A stretch of 64,000 bases of DNA from Nocardiopsis alborubida (GCF_012396365.1 NZ_JAAXPG010000010.1:124001-188000); one strand, 5' to 3'. Shown: positions 1 to 11,720, counted from the stretch's first letter. Notes: generated from the letters alone by a model not told the origin. Program-made: numbers and translations.

Positions 1-1731
1 ACGTGGTCGTTCGCCGTCGAGTCGTGGACCGACCCCTTCGCCACCTGGCACCACGTCGCGGGCGTCAAGCTCCCGCTGGGCCAGGACACCGACCTCGTCC
101 TGGAGGAGGGCGCCCGCCTGCTCGCCCGCGCCGGGCGACGGGTCCCGCGCCGCCCCTTCCTGAACGCCGCAGCCAAGGCGCTGCGCGACACCTCGATGAC
201 CCCGACGGAGCGCTTCGAGGCGGCGCTCACCCCCGAGGTCCTGGCCGAGATGGAGCGCGCGCCCCTGCGTGAGCTGGTCACCCGGTCCAAGCGCACCAGC
301 GTCGTCGTCCACCGCGAGCGCGCGCTGTTCGGCTCCTGGTACGAGTTCTTCCCGCGTTCGGAGGGCGCCCAGGTCGACACCGTGCCCGGCCAGGAGCGCT
401 CGGGCACCCTCGCCACCGCGGCCAAGCGCCTGCCCGCCGTCGCCGACATGGGCTTCGACGTGGTCTACCTCCCGCCGATCCACCCCATCGGCACCACCCA
501 CCGCAAGGGCGCCAACAACACCCTGACCGCCGGGCCCGGCGACCCCGGGTCGGTGTGGGCCATCGGGTCGGCCGACGGCGGCCACGACGCGGTCCACCCC
601 GACCTGGGCACCCTCGCCGACTTCGACGCCTTCGTCGCCGAGGCCCGCGAGCACGGCATGGAGATCGCGCTGGACCTGGCCCTCCAGTGCTCCCCCGACC
701 ACCCCTGGGTCACCGAGCACCCCGAGTGGTTCACCGCCCGGGCCGACGGCTCCATCGCCCACGCCGAGAACCCGCCCAAGAAGTACCAGGACATCTACCC
801 GCTCAACTTCGACCGCGACTTCGAGGGCCTGTACGCGGAGATCCTGCGGGTGGTCGAGCACTGGATCGGGCACGGCGTGCGGATCTTCCGCGTCGACAAC
901 CCGCACACCAAACCGGTCGCGTTCTGGCAGAAGCTGCTCGCCGACGTCGCCCGCAGGCACCCCGACGTGCTGTTCCTCGCCGAGGCCTTCACCCGCCCCG
1001 CCATGATGCGCACCCTGGCCAAGGTCGGCTTCCACCAGTCCTACACCTACTTCACCTGGCGCAACGGCAAGGACGAGCTGACCGACTACCTCACCGAGCT
1101 GAGCCGGGAGAGCGCCCACTACCTGCGCCCCAACCTCTTCGCCAACACCCCGGACATCCTGCACGCCTACCTCCAGCACGGCGGTCGGCCCGCGTTCGCC
1201 GTCCGCGCGGTGCTGGCGGCCCTGCTATCCCCCACCTGGGGCGTCTACTCCGGCTTCGAGCTGTGCGAGAACACCCCCGCCGGGCCGGGCAGCGAGGAGT
1301 ACCTCGACTCGGAGAAGTACCAGTACCGCCCCCGCGACTGGGCCGCGGCCGAGGCCTCCGGCGAGACCCTCACCGGGCTGCTCACGCTGCTCAACCGGCT
1401 GCGCCGGGAGCACCCGGCCCTGCGGGAGCTGCGCAACCTGCGCTTCCACCACGTGGACCGGCCCGAGATCGTCTGCTTCTCCAAGCACCGGCCCGGTACC
1501 GGACCCAAGGACCCCGACGACACCGTGATCGCCGTCGTCAATCTCGACCCGCACCACGCACGCGAGGCGACGGTGCACCTGGATCTGCCGTCCATCGGCC
1601 TCACAAGGGAGGAGGAGCTCAGGGTGACCGACGAGCTGACCGGCCGTTCCTACACCTGGGGCGCGGACAACTACGTCCGGCTCGACCCCGCGGCCGGTCC
1701 CGCGCACGTGTTCACCGTCAGCGGCAGATAG
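1..1731 (+). CDS. glgE: Alpha-1,4-glucan:maltose-1-phosphate maltosyltransferase GlgE (5'-truncated by window)
   Basis: Transfers maltosyl units from maltose 1-phosphate onto the non-reducing end of alpha-1,4-glucans, in the cytoplasm. The frame is open from base 1, so the start lies upstream; 576 residues are visible of a family length near 660-670. The GH13 barrel is clear. The nucleophile Asp sits in FRVDNPHTKP (codon 895-897) and the acid/base Glu in LFLAEAFTRP (codon 982-984). The N-terminal visible part (TWSFAVESWTDPFATW) matches the carbohydrate-binding N-domain of the family rather than noncoding DNA. It is followed by treS, a maltokinase and glgB on the same strand, which are its pathway partners, so the assignment is strong. 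A methionine at 196 is internal and should not be used as the start. Confidence 0.95.
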   Translation, partial: TWSFAVESWTDPFATWHHVAGVKLPLGQDTDLVLEEGARLLARAGRRVPRRPFLNAAAKALRDTSMTPTERFEAALTPEVLAEMERAPLRELVTRSKRTSVVVHRERALFGSWYEFFPRSEGAQVDTVPGQERSGTLATAAKRLPAVADMGFDVVYLPPIHPIGTTHRKGANNTLTAGPGDPGSVWAIGSADGGHDAVHPDLGTLADFDAFVAEAREHGMEIALDLALQCSPDHPWVTEHPEWFTARADGSIAHAENPPKKYQDIYPLNFDRDFEGLYAEILRVVEHWIGHGVRIFRVDNPHTKPVAFWQKLLADVARRHPDVLFLAEAFTRPAMMRTLAKVGFHQSYTYFTWRNGKDELTDYLTELSRESAHYLRPNLFANTPDILHAYLQHGGRPAFAVRAVLAALLSPTWGVYSGFELCENTPAGPGSEEYLDSEKYQYRPRDWAAAEASGETLTGLLTLLNRLRREHPALRELRNLRFHHVDRPEIVCFSKHRPGTGPKDPDDTVIAVVNLDPHHAREATVHLDLPSIGLTREEELRVTDELTGRSYTWGADNYVRLDPAAGPAHVFTVSGR

Positions 1732-1841
1732 CGGCCCCGGAACCGGTGCACGGGGCCCCGGCGGAACGCCTCCGCCGGCGCCCCTCCGTGTCCGGAACGC
1801 CTGTTGAACCGACGTCGAACATTCTTGGTGGGGAGCAGTAG

Positions 1842-3890
<2,049 letters not shown>

Positions 3891-3891
3891 C

Positions 3892-5280
3892 ATGTCCCAA
3901 CTCGAAGAACTCCTGGCCGTCTGGCTACCGAGACAGCGCTGGTTCTCCGGCAAGGGGATCCCCATCCGCCAGATCCGGGTCGAGAGCAGGCACACGCTGG
4001 TGACGTCCGGCCCCGAGGGGCCGGACCTGAACGTCCTGGTCCTCCAGGCCGGGCAGCGGGGCCGCAGCTCCCGCTACCAGGTGCTGCTGGGCTCGCGGCC
4101 GCCGCGCTCCCTGCCGCCGGACCTGGCACGCGTGGCCATCGGCGTGTGCCAGGTGGCGGGCGGCAGACCCAGGGTGGTCTACGACGCCGCCCACGACGAG
4201 GAGCTGACCCGGATGCTCCTGGAGCGGTTCGCCGCCCCCACCGGGGCCGAGCCCTCCGGCAAGGTGCGCTTCCGCAGCCTTCCGGGCGAGGGCATCCGCA
4301 CCGGGTCGGCCGGGCGGATACTCACCGGCGAGCAGTCCAACACGTCGCTGGTCTTCGGCGAGGACTACATCCTCAAGACCTTCCGCAGACTCTGGCCCGG
4401 GCCCAACCCGGACCTGGAGCTGAACATGGCCCTGTCGGGGACCCCGTACGTGGCCCGGCCGTGCGGGTGGATCGAGGCCGACCTGGCCGGGCACTCCACG
4501 CCCACGACGCTGGCCATGCTCCAGACCTTCATCCCTCAGGCCACGGACGGGTGGGTGCTCGCCACCGCCAACGTGCGCGCCCTGCTGGAGGGGACGGGGG
4601 GCGGGCGCGAGTCCGCGTTCACCGGGGAGGCGGCCCGTCTGGGCCGCACCACCGCCGAGGTGCACCGGTCGCTGGCCAGGGCCCTGCCCACGGACGTGCT
4701 CACCCCGACGGGCGCGGCCGAGATGGCCGACGCCATGGTGGAACGCCTGGCGATGGCCAGCGCCGAGGTGCCGGAGCTGGCCGAGCACGCGCCCCGGGTG
4801 ATGGAGGCCTACGCCGACTTCTCCGAGGTGGACGAGCCGCTGCCGATACAGCGCATCCACGGCGACTACCACCTGGGGCAGGCGATCCGGACCGGGTCCG
4901 GGTGGGTGCTGCTGGACTTCGAGGGCGAGCCCACCGTGCCGGTGCGCGACCGCCAGCGCCTGTCCAGCCCGCTGCGGGACGTGGCGGGGATGCTGCGCTC
5001 CTTCGACTACGCGGCCGGACACCTGCTGATCGGGCACCCGGGCGACCCCGGGCTGGAGTGGGCGGCCCGCTCCTGGGCCCGGCACAACCGGGAGGCGTTC
5101 TGCCGGGGCTACGCCGACGGCGGCGGGGCCGACCCGGAGAAGCACCTGGTGGTCCTGCGGGCCTTCGAGTTCGACAAGGCCGTGTACGAGGTGCTGTACG
5201 AGGCCCGGAACCGGCCGAACTGGCTGCGGGTCCCGCTGGAGTCCATCGCCACCGCCGCCGCGCCTCCCGTGCCCGGCTGA
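3892..5280 (+). CDS. Maltokinase (Mak/Pep2)
   Basis: ATP-dependent phosphorylation of maltose to maltose 1-phosphate, the donor for GlgE. It has 462 residues from the ATG at 3892. An in-frame GTG at 3859 lies inside treS and is less likely. The aminoglycoside-phosphotransferase-like fold is shown by the catalytic loop IHGDYHLGQ, with the catalytic Asp near residue 325, and by the metal-binding LLDFEGEP motif that follows. The N-terminal segment with LPRQRWFSGKG is typical of the actinobacterial maltokinase N-domain. Its position between treS and glgB supports the role. Start spacing suggests that it is translated with treS. Confidence 0.93.
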   Translation: MSQLEELLAVWLPRQRWFSGKGIPIRQIRVESRHTLVTSGPEGPDLNVLVLQAGQRGRSSRYQVLLGSRPPRSLPPDLARVAIGVCQVAGGRPRVVYDAAHDEELTRMLLERFAAPTGAEPSGKVRFRSLPGEGIRTGSAGRILTGEQSNTSLVFGEDYILKTFRRLWPGPNPDLELNMALSGTPYVARPCGWIEADLAGHSTPTTLAMLQTFIPQATDGWVLATANVRALLEGTGGGRESAFTGEAARLGRTTAEVHRSLARALPTDVLTPTGAAEMADAMVERLAMASAEVPELAEHAPRVMEAYADFSEVDEPLPIQRIHGDYHLGQAIRTGSGWVLLDFEGEPTVPVRDRQRLSSPLRDVAGMLRSFDYAAGHLLIGHPGDPGLEWAARSWARHNREAFCRGYADGGGADPEKHLVVLRAFEFDKAVYEVLYEARNRPNWLRVPLESIATAAAPPVPG

Positions 5281-5373
5281 GCACGTCGGCGGCCGCCTCC
5301 CGAGCGGGGACGGCCGCCCCTTCGACCACCACGCACCCCCCGATCCGTCCGCACGACTACCACGGAGTCCGTA

Positions 5374-7929
5374 TTGACCTCGCCCCGCAGCGAACAACGC
5401 CCGCGTGCCAGCGCAGCCAAGACTGCGTCGAACGGGAAGAGCCCGAAGAAGAAGGCCGTGGAGAGCATCCCGGTCGTGGAGGAGGTGTCGGTCGCCGAGA
5501 CGGCGGCCGCGATGGAACCCGCCGCTGACGGGCCCGCGGCGGTCAAGGCGGGGAAGAAGGCCCCGGCCGCGAAGGCGGGAAAGAAGGCCCAGGCCGCCAA
5601 GCGGGCCCCGGCCTCCGCGAACGGCGGGGCCGAGGCCAAGGGCGCCGCCAGAGCGAAGGCCTCCGCTGGCGGCGGACCCGCGGCGAAGGAGAAGGCCGCG
5701 GAGAACGGCGGGGCCCCGAAGCGGACCCCGGCCGCCTCCCGGCGCAAGGGCCCCGACCCCGAGCTGGTCGCCGCCCTGGACCGATTGGTGGACGGCCACC
5801 ACCACGACCCGCACGCGCTGCTGGGCGTGCACGCCGAGGGCCGGGGCACCGTCGTGCGGGCCCTGCGGCCGGGCGCGGTGGAGGTGCACGCCGTCCTGGC
5901 CGACGGCTCGCGGCTGCGCCTGGACCACCTGCACCGGGGCGTGTTCTCCGCGAAGGTGTCCCGGAGCAGGCTCGGCTCCGTGCCCGACTACCGGATCAGC
6001 GCCCGCTACGAGGACGGCGCCGAACACGTGGCCGCCGACCCGTACCGGTTCGCGCCGACCCTGGGCGAGCTGGACCTGCACCTGATCGGCGAGGGCCGCC
6101 ACGAGGAGCTGTGGAACGCTCTCGGGGCGCACGTGCGGGTCGAGGACACCGCCATGGGCGAGGTGGCCGGAACCCGGTTCGCGGTGTGGGCGCCGGACGC
6201 GCGCGGCGTGCGCATGATCGGCGACTTCAACCACTGGAACGGCGTCGGGCACCCGATGCGGAGCCTGGGCTCCAGCGGCGTGTGGGAGCTGTTCCTGCCC
6301 GGGGTCGGCGAGGGCGGCCTGTACAAGTTCCAGGTCCTGGGCGCCGACGGGCACTGGCGCGACAAGGCCGACCCGATGGCGCGGTGCACGCAGATGCCGC
6401 CCGCGACCGCCTCCGTGGTCACCTCCTCCGCGCACGTGTGGTCCGACCAGGAGTGGATGACCGAGCGCAAGGGAGTGGAGCAGCACCGGGCGCCGATGAG
6501 CGTGTACGAGGTGCACCTGGGCTCCTGGCGGCCCGGGCTGGGCTACGCCGAGCTGGCCGAGGAGCTCGTCGCGTACGTGACCGACATGGGGTTCACGCAC
6601 GTGGAGTTCCTGCCCGTGGCGGGGCACCCCTACGACGGCTCCTGGGGCTACCAGGTGACCTCGTACTACGCGCCCACGCCCCGCTTCGGGACGCCGGACG
6701 AGTTCCGCCACCTGGTGGACTCCCTGCACCGCGCGGGGGTCGGCGTGCTGCTGGACTGGGTGCCCGCGCACTTCCCGAAGGACGAGTGGGCGCTGGCCCG
6801 CTTCGACGGGAGCGCGCTGTACGAGCACCCCGACCCGCGCCGGGGCGAGCACCCGGACTGGGGGACGCTGATCTTCAACTACGGGCGGACCGAGGTGCGC
6901 AACTTCCTCGTGGCCAACGCCCTGTACTGGTTGGAGGAGTTCCACGTCGACGGCCTGCGGGTGGACGCGGTGGCCTCGATGATCTACCTGGACTACTCGC
7001 GCGACTCCGGGGCCTGGGAGCCGAACGCGTTCGGCGGCAGGGAGAACCTGGAGGCGATCGACTTCCTCAAGGAGCTCAACACCACCGTCTACCGGCGCAA
7101 CCCGCACGTGGCGATGATCGCCGAGGAGTCCACCGCCTACACGGGCGTGACCACGCCGGTCGACCACGGCGGGCTCGGCTTCGGGTTCAAGTGGAACATG
7201 GGGTGGATGCACGACACCCTGGAGTACGTCAAGAAGGAGCCGATCCACCGCCAGTACCACCACGACGACGTCACGTTCTCGATGGTCTACGCCTACAGCG
7301 AGAACTACGTGCTGCCGCTGTCGCACGACGAGGTGGTGCACGGCAAGCAGTCGCTGTTCAACAAGCCGCCCGGCGACGAGTGGCAGCGGTCGGCGACCCT
7401 GCGCGCGCTCCTGGCGTTCATGTGGTCCCACCCGGGCAAGCAGCTGCTGTTCATGGGCGGGGAGATCGCCCAGGGCGACGAGTGGTCGCACCAGGAGGGC
7501 GTGCCGTGGTGGCTGCTCCAGTTCGAGCACCACGCGGGAGTGCAGCGCCTGGTGCGGGCGCTCAACGAGGCCTACCGGCCGCGTGCCGCGCTGTGGTCGC
7601 AGGACACCGAACCGGCGGGCTTCACCTGGCTGGACGGCGGTGACCGCGGGGGGAACACGCTGTCGTACCTGCGCCACGGCGACGACGGCTCGGTGCTCGC
7701 CTGCGCGGTGAACTTCTCGCCGGTGCCCCGCACGGAACGGCGGATGGGCCTGCCCTCCGGAGGCCGGTGGACCGCGCTGCTCAACACCGACGAGGCGCGC
7801 TTCGGCGGCTCGGACCACCCGGTGCCCGCCCGTGTGGAGGCCGAGCCCGTGCCCTGGGACGGGCAGCCGTTCTCGGCGGAGGTCGTCCTGCCCCCGCTCG
7901 GCGCGGTCTGGTTCGAGCCCGAGGCCTAG
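5374..7929 (+). CDS. glgB: 1,4-alpha-glucan branching enzyme GlgB with Lys/Ala-rich N-terminal extension
   Basis: Introduces alpha-1,6 branches into the glucan made by GlgE. It has 851 residues. The TTG at 5374, with GGAGTCC about eight bases upstream, is the best start. After an N-terminal glycogen-branching domain and a CBM48 ([22 protein letters not shown]) comes the GH13 barrel: nucleophile Asp near residue 531 ([16 protein letters not shown]), Glu near 584 ([10 protein letters not shown]) and HDE near 652 ([12 protein letters not shown]). The first ~125 residues are unusual: a basic, repetitive stretch with repeated [18 protein letters not shown] units resembling a histone H1-like tail, which ordinary GlgB proteins of about 730 residues lack. 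Its function is unknown. Confidence 0.95.
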   Translation: MTSPRSEQRPRASAAKTASNGKSPKKKAVESIPVVEEVSVAETAAAMEPAADGPAAVKAGKKAPAAKAGKKAQAAKRAPASANGGAEAKGAARAKASAGGGPAAKEKAAENGGAPKRTPAASRRKGPDPELVAALDRLVDGHHHDPHALLGVHAEGRGTVVRALRPGAVEVHAVLADGSRLRLDHLHRGVFSAKVSRSRLGSVPDYRISARYEDGAEHVAADPYRFAPTLGELDLHLIGEGRHEELWNALGAHVRVEDTAMGEVAGTRFAVWAPDARGVRMIGDFNHWNGVGHPMRSLGSSGVWELFLPGVGEGGLYKFQVLGADGHWRDKADPMARCTQMPPATASVVTSSAHVWSDQEWMTERKGVEQHRAPMSVYEVHLGSWRPGLGYAELAEELVAYVTDMGFTHVEFLPVAGHPYDGSWGYQVTSYYAPTPRFGTPDEFRHLVDSLHRAGVGVLLDWVPAHFPKDEWALARFDGSALYEHPDPRRGEHPDWGTLIFNYGRTEVRNFLVANALYWLEEFHVDGLRVDAVASMIYLDYSRDSGAWEPNAFGGRENLEAIDFLKELNTTVYRRNPHVAMIAEESTAYTGVTTPVDHGGLGFGFKWNMGWMHDTLEYVKKEPIHRQYHHDDVTFSMVYAYSENYVLPLSHDEVVHGKQSLFNKPPGDEWQRSATLRALLAFMWSHPGKQLLFMGGEIAQGDEWSHQEGVPWWLLQFEHHAGVQRLVRALNEAYRPRAALWSQDTEPAGFTWLDGGDRGGNTLSYLRHGDDGSVLACAVNFSPVPRTERRMGLPSGGRWTALLNTDEARFGGSDHPVPARVEAEPVPWDGQPFSAEVVLPPLGAVWFEPEA

Positions 7930-7942
7930 CAGTGTCTTCTTC

Positions 7943-7975
7943 GGACCTCCGCTTCGCTTCGGTCCGTGTTCGGGC
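7943..7975. repeat. Copy A of a 33-bp exact dispersed repeat
   Basis: These 33 bases are identical to 38221-38253. They begin with GGACCTCCGCTTCGCTTCGG and end with TTCGGGC. Copy A starts 13 bases after the glgB stop; copy B starts 12 bases after the S8 protease stop. Both stop codons are followed by the same three bases CAG. The first 23 bases can fold weakly through GGACC and GGTCC. The function is unknown; it may be a 3'-end processing or termination element or a REP-like repeat. Confidence 0.85.
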
Positions 7976-8039
7976 ACCCGAAGCGCCCCCCGCGAGCTGA
8001 GGCCGGTTCGAAGGCACATTCCGAGCGAGGTCGCCGGTG

Positions 8040-8071
8040 CGGCGCCCGGGCCCTTGCCAGCCCGGGCGCCG
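8040..8071 (+). terminator. Perfect 11-bp GC hairpin downstream of glgB
   Basis: Arms 8040-8050 and 8061-8071 pair perfectly around a 10-base loop. It lies about 110 bases after the glgB stop and directly before the operator of the acetyltransferase gene. There is no T-tract. It probably ends transcription of the glg cluster. Confidence 0.6.
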
Positions 8072-8108
8072 AACTGTGTATCGTACATACTGTATTTGAT
8101 ACACAGTT
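8072..8108 (+). promoter_or_regulatory. 37-bp inverted repeat, probable operator of the GNAT gene
   Basis: The perfect 11-base arms AACTGTGTATC (8072-8082) and GATACACAGTT (8098-8108) flank a 15-base AT-rich spacer. The right arm ends 13 bases before the GTG start at 8122 and abuts the ribosome binding site, so a bound dimeric regulator would block the promoter or initiation. The symmetry resembles TetR/GntR/PadR-type operators. No regulator gene is adjacent. Confidence 0.7.
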
Positions 8109-8121
8109 GAGGGGCGACGCC

Positions 8122-8769
8122 GTGGCCAGTACCGAGATCCGGACCTTCCGCGAGGACGACCGCGCCGAGCTGCGGGCGCTGTTCGCCCGTGCGGGCGAGG
8201 GGTCGCCGTCCGGGACGCTCTGGGGGCACCTGCCCTCCGAGGCCGCGATCTACCTGGACCCCTACATGGACCACGTGCCCGACTCGCTCCTCGTCGCCCT
8301 CGTCGACGGACGGATGGCGGGCTACCTGACCGGCTGCCCCGACCCCTCCGCGATGCCCGGGGAGAGCGAGCTCATGGACCGCGCGATCCGGGAGCACCGG
8401 CTCACGCTGCGACGCGGACCGGCGGCCTTCTTCGCCCGGGCCCTGCTGGACACGGGGGTGTCCGCCCTCCGGCGCAGACCCACCGCGGGCGAACTCTCGG
8501 ACCCGCGCTGGCCCGCCCACCTGCACGTCAACGTCGAGTCCCGGGCACGCGGCACCGGCGTGGGCGCCGCCCTGGTGCGCGAGTGGCAGGACCGGTTGCG
8601 CTCGCGGGGATCCCGCGGCTGCCACCTGCAGACCCTCGTGGAGAACACCGGCGCCGTGCGCTTCTTCGCACGGGCCGGGTTCGAGCCCCACGGTCCGGCG
8701 CCGGTGGTGCCGGGCGTGCGCTTCAGGGGAAAGCGCGTGCACCAGCGGACCATGGTGTGGAGCCCGTGA
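8122..8769 (+). CDS. GNAT-family N-acetyltransferase
   Basis: A predicted acetyl-CoA-dependent N-acetyltransferase; the substrate cannot be read from the sequence. It has 215 residues from the GTG at 8122, chosen because GAGGGG lies eight bases upstream and because the frame further upstream runs through the terminator and operator. The GNAT core is at the C-terminal half: LHVNVESRARGTGVGAALV contains the acetyl-CoA pyrophosphate-binding R-x-x-G-x-G/A motif, and VENTGAVRFFARAGFEPHG is the usual final beta-alpha-beta element. The N-terminal half contains a longer insertion (residues ~75-130) than minimal GNATs. The gene stands alone behind its own palindrome, suggesting single-gene regulation in response to a ligand. 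Confidence 0.85.
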   Translation: MASTEIRTFREDDRAELRALFARAGEGSPSGTLWGHLPSEAAIYLDPYMDHVPDSLLVALVDGRMAGYLTGCPDPSAMPGESELMDRAIREHRLTLRRGPAAFFARALLDTGVSALRRRPTAGELSDPRWPAHLHVNVESRARGTGVGAALVREWQDRLRSRGSRGCHLQTLVENTGAVRFFARAGFEPHGPAPVVPGVRFRGKRVHQRTMVWSP

Positions 8770-8915
8770 ACCGGTAGGCGGCGGGATCGGACCACCGGGC
8801 GCCGCTCCACCGCGGGGCGGGACGGAAGCGAACACGTCCACGACGGGCTCTTCCGCTCACCGCCGCCACGTGCTTGTGTGTCCTGCACCACAGGCACGAC
8901 CGTTGGGAGGCCCCC

Positions 8916-10343
8916 GTGTCCGACAACAACCAGAGCTTCGTCCGGGTGTTGGGAAGGGGTGACGTCCTCGCCCTCGGCTTCGGCGCGATGATCGGCTTCG
9001 GCTGGATCGTGCTGGTCGGCGACTTCGTCAGCGCGGCGGGCAGCGTGGGCGCCGCCCTGGCCTTCGTGGTCGGCGGCGTCATCATGGCCTTCGTCGGCCT
9101 CGCCTACGCCGAGCTCGTCGCCGCGATGCCGCACGCGGGCGGAGAGCACCACTACGCCATGCGCGCCATCGGCCCCAAGGGGGCCTTCACCGCCTCCTGG
9201 GCCATGGCCTTGGGCTACGTCTCCGTCGCCGCCTTCGAGGCCGTCGCCGTCCCCCAGACCCTCGTCTACCTCTTCCCCGACATGGCGGTCGGCCGCCTGT
9301 GGACCGTCGCCGGGTACGACGTCCACGCCAGCCTGGTTGCCGTCGGCGTGGCCGCGGCCGTGCTGATGACCGTGCTCAACTACGTCGGCATCAAGCCCGC
9401 GAGCGTCTTCCAGACCATCGCGGTGCTGTTCCTGCTGGCAGCCGGGGCCGCCATGGTCACCGGCGCGTTCGCCGGCGGATCCGTGGAGAACATGCGGCCG
9501 CTGTTCACCGGCGGCGTCTCGGGCGTGTTCGTGGTCCTGGTGGCGGTCCCGTTCCTCTTCGTCGGCTTCGACGTCATCCCGCAGTCGGCCTCCGAGATCA
9601 GGCTCCCGTACCGCATGGTCGGCACCCTGCTGGTCCTGTCGGTGTTCTGCGCGACCGCCTGGTACGTGATGGTCGTGCTGACGGCCGGATCGGGCCTGGG
9701 TCCGAACGAGCTGGCGGCCTCCGAACTGGCCTCCGCCGACTCCGTCGCCGCCATGTGGGACAGCGCGGCCATGGGCAACCTGCTCGTCCTCGGCGGTGTC
9801 GCGGGCCTGCTCACCAGCTGGAACGCCTTCCTCATCGGCGGCAGCCGCCTCATCTACGCCATGGCCGCCTCCCGGATGCTCCCGGCCTGGTTCGGCCGCC
9901 TGCACCCGCGCTTTCGCACCCCGTCCAACGCCGTCCTGTTCGTCGGCGCGCTCTCGCTGGTGTCCCCGTTCTTCGGAGAGCCGATGCTGGGTTGGCTGGT
10001 CAACGCGGGCGGCCTGAACATCGTGGTCGGCTTCGTCACGGTCGTGGTCAGCTTCCTCGTGCTGCGCCGCCGCGAACCCGGGATGGAACGGCCCTTCACC
10101 GTTCCGGCGGGCGTCCCCGTCGGCGTGGTGGCCCTCGTGCTGGGCCTGGGGCTGCTCCTGCTCTACCTGCCCGGCATGCCCGCGGCGCTGAGCTGGCCCA
10201 ACGAGTGGCTGATGGTGCTCGTGTGGTGGGTGGCCGGGGCCGCCCTGATGTGGCGCCTGCCCCGGACCGCCGCGGGCCCCGACGCGGAGCGGCGCCTGGT
10301 CGAGGCGATGGACGCGCGCTCCCGCCGGAGTCCGCGGACCTGA
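8916..10343 (+). CDS. APC-superfamily amino acid permease
   Basis: An integral membrane amino-acid/polyamine permease of 475 residues. The GTG at 8916 has GGGAGG five bases upstream; an upstream in-frame ATG (8874) lacks a site. The N-terminal helix carries the GFGAMIGFGWIVLVG glycine-rich motif typical of APC transporters, and about twelve hydrophobic segments follow to roughly residue 450, ending in a short basic tail. The substrate is unknown. It is followed by a strong hairpin and the convergent aminotransferase gene, so it is monocistronic. Confidence 0.88.
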   Translation: MSDNNQSFVRVLGRGDVLALGFGAMIGFGWIVLVGDFVSAAGSVGAALAFVVGGVIMAFVGLAYAELVAAMPHAGGEHHYAMRAIGPKGAFTASWAMALGYVSVAAFEAVAVPQTLVYLFPDMAVGRLWTVAGYDVHASLVAVGVAAAVLMTVLNYVGIKPASVFQTIAVLFLLAAGAAMVTGAFAGGSVENMRPLFTGGVSGVFVVLVAVPFLFVGFDVIPQSASEIRLPYRMVGTLLVLSVFCATAWYVMVVLTAGSGLGPNELAASELASADSVAAMWDSAAMGNLLVLGGVAGLLTSWNAFLIGGSRLIYAMAASRMLPAWFGRLHPRFRTPSNAVLFVGALSLVSPFFGEPMLGWLVNAGGLNIVVGFVTVVVSFLVLRRREPGMERPFTVPAGVPVGVVALVLGLGLLLLYLPGMPAALSWPNEWLMVLVWWVAGAALMWRLPRTAAGPDAERRLVEAMDARSRRSPRT

Positions 10344-10346
10344 CGC

Positions 10347-10386
10347 CCCGCCGCCGTGCGCTCCCGCGGGGGCGCACGGCGGCGGG
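10347..10386. terminator. Bidirectional 15-bp hairpin between convergent genes
   Basis: Perfect arms 10347-10361 and 10372-10386 flank a 10-base loop. It begins four bases after the permease stop and lies 60 bases beyond the aminotransferase stop, so it can serve both transcripts. Confidence 0.75.
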
Positions 10387-10445
10387 TCCCTACCTCTCGC
10401 GCGGGCCGACCCGGTACACGCCGGCCGGCGCCCAACCAGCCTTCC

Positions 10446-11627
10446 CTACCGCCCGCGCGCGTGCCAGCCGACGAGGCGGGCGACCGCCTCGTCCAGCACC
10501 TCGTCCCTCTTGCAGAACGCGAACCGGAGCAGGTGCGCGCCCTCCTCCTGCCGGTCGTAGAACACCTGCGCGGGCACCGCGGCCACCCCCGCCTCCCGGG
10601 GCAGCGCGCGGGCCACCTCCACCCCGTCGGCGTACCCGAGCGGGCGGATGTCGGCCATGACGAAGTAGGTGCCCTCGCACGCGTCCACGTCGAAGCCGGC
10701 GCCGGTCAGCCCCTCCACCAACCGGTCGCGCTTGCCCTGGAGGGCGGTGCGCTGGGCGGCGACCCACTCCTCCTCGTGGTCGATGGCGTCGGCCGTGGCC
10801 AGCTGGAGCGCGCCGTTCGCGGAGAAGGTGAGGAACTGGTTGACCGTGCGCACCGCGCTGACCAGCGGCTCGGGCCCCATCACCCAGCCGGTCTTCCACC
10901 CGGTCACGGCGAACATCTTGCCGACCGAGGACACCGACAGCGTCCGCTCGCGCATGCCCGGCAGGGTGGCCAGCGGCACGTGCGGCCGCCCGTCGAAGGT
11001 GAGGAACTCGTACACCTCGTCGGTGAACGCGATCAGGTCGTGCTCGCGGCACACCTGCGCGACCGCCTCCAGCTCCTCGGCGGTGAACACGGTCCCCGTG
11101 GGGTTGTGCGGCGTGTTCACCAGGACCATCCGGGTACGGGGGCCCACGGCCGCGCGCAGCTCCGCGGGGTCGAAGGTGAACCGGCCGGTCACGGGGTCCG
11201 GCCGCAGCGTCACCGGCCTGCGCACCCCGCCCGCCAGCGTGATCATGGCGGCGTAGGAGTCGTACATCGGCTCGAAGACGACCACCTCGTCGCCGCGCTC
11301 CACCAGGGCGAGCATCGCGGCCGCGATCCCGGCGGTGGCGCCGACGGTGACGTAGACCTCGGTGTCCGGGTCCAGCTCGATGCCGTAGTGGCGGGCCCGG
11401 TACCGGCTCACCGCCCGCCGCAGTTCGGGGCGGCCCGGCCCGGGCGGGTACTGGTTCACCCCCTCCAGGATGTGTCCGGAGGCGGCCTCCAGCAGGGAGT
11501 GGGGGCCGTCGGTGTCGGGGAACCCCTGCCCCAGGTTGACCGACCCGGTCTCCACGGCCAGCCGCGTCATCTCGGCGAAGACCGTCTCGCCGTACACGCG
11601 CATTCGTTCGATCAGCGGTTCTTCCAC
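10446..11627 (-). CDS. Class I/II PLP-dependent aminotransferase (DapC / methionine-type)
   Basis: A fold-type I aminotransferase of 393 residues. The PLP lysine is in SSVGKMFAVTGWKTGW, and NTPHNPTG and the substrate-arginine region near the C-terminus (HLLRFAFCK) are present. The N-terminal VNLGQGFPDTDGP motif is shared by N-succinyldiaminopimelate aminotransferase, methionine aminotransferase and kynurenine aminotransferase-like members, so the exact substrate is uncertain. The GTG at 11627 is chosen because it retains the amphipathic first helix; an ATG at 11603 would remove eight residues. It lies downstream of cdsA but is separated from it by a strong hairpin, so it probably has its own promoter. 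Confidence 0.85.
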   Translation of the reverse strand: MEEPLIERMRVYGETVFAEMTRLAVETGSVNLGQGFPDTDGPHSLLEAASGHILEGVNQYPPGPGRPELRRAVSRYRARHYGIELDPDTEVYVTVGATAGIAAAMLALVERGDEVVVFEPMYDSYAAMITLAGGVRRPVTLRPDPVTGRFTFDPAELRAAVGPRTRMVLVNTPHNPTGTVFTAEELEAVAQVCREHDLIAFTDEVYEFLTFDGRPHVPLATLPGMRERTLSVSSVGKMFAVTGWKTGWVMGPEPLVSAVRTVNQFLTFSANGALQLATADAIDHEEEWVAAQRTALQGKRDRLVEGLTGAGFDVDACEGTYFVMADIRPLGYADGVEVARALPREAGVAAVPAQVFYDRQEEGAHLLRFAFCKRDEVLDEAVARLVGWHARGR

Positions 11628-11677
11628 CCGTCGAGCGTATCCACCCTCCCGGTCGGCGGGCCAGGCGCGGGGACGCC

Positions 11678-11710
11678 GACGGGGCGGGTCCCGTGGGAAC
11701 CCGCCCCGTC
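11678..11710 (-). terminator. 12-bp hairpin after cdsA
   Basis: Arms 11678-11689 and 11699-11710 (GACGGGGCGGGT paired with ACCCGCCCCGTC) lie ten bases past the cdsA stop. No T-tract follows. It likely ends the pyrH-frr-cdsA transcript. Confidence 0.7.
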
Positions 11711-11720
11711 CGCCGACCGC

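Noticed and set aside
8005-8030. GGTTCGAAGGC as a tRNA T-arm
   Set aside because: No cloverleaf arms, acceptor stem or anticodon loop can be formed around it.
3925-8841. Very long open frame (about 1,638 codons) on the minus strand across the maltokinase and glgB
   Set aside because: It is antisense to two well-supported genes, and its residue composition follows the third-position GC of the plus strand. There is no start signal or recognisable domain.
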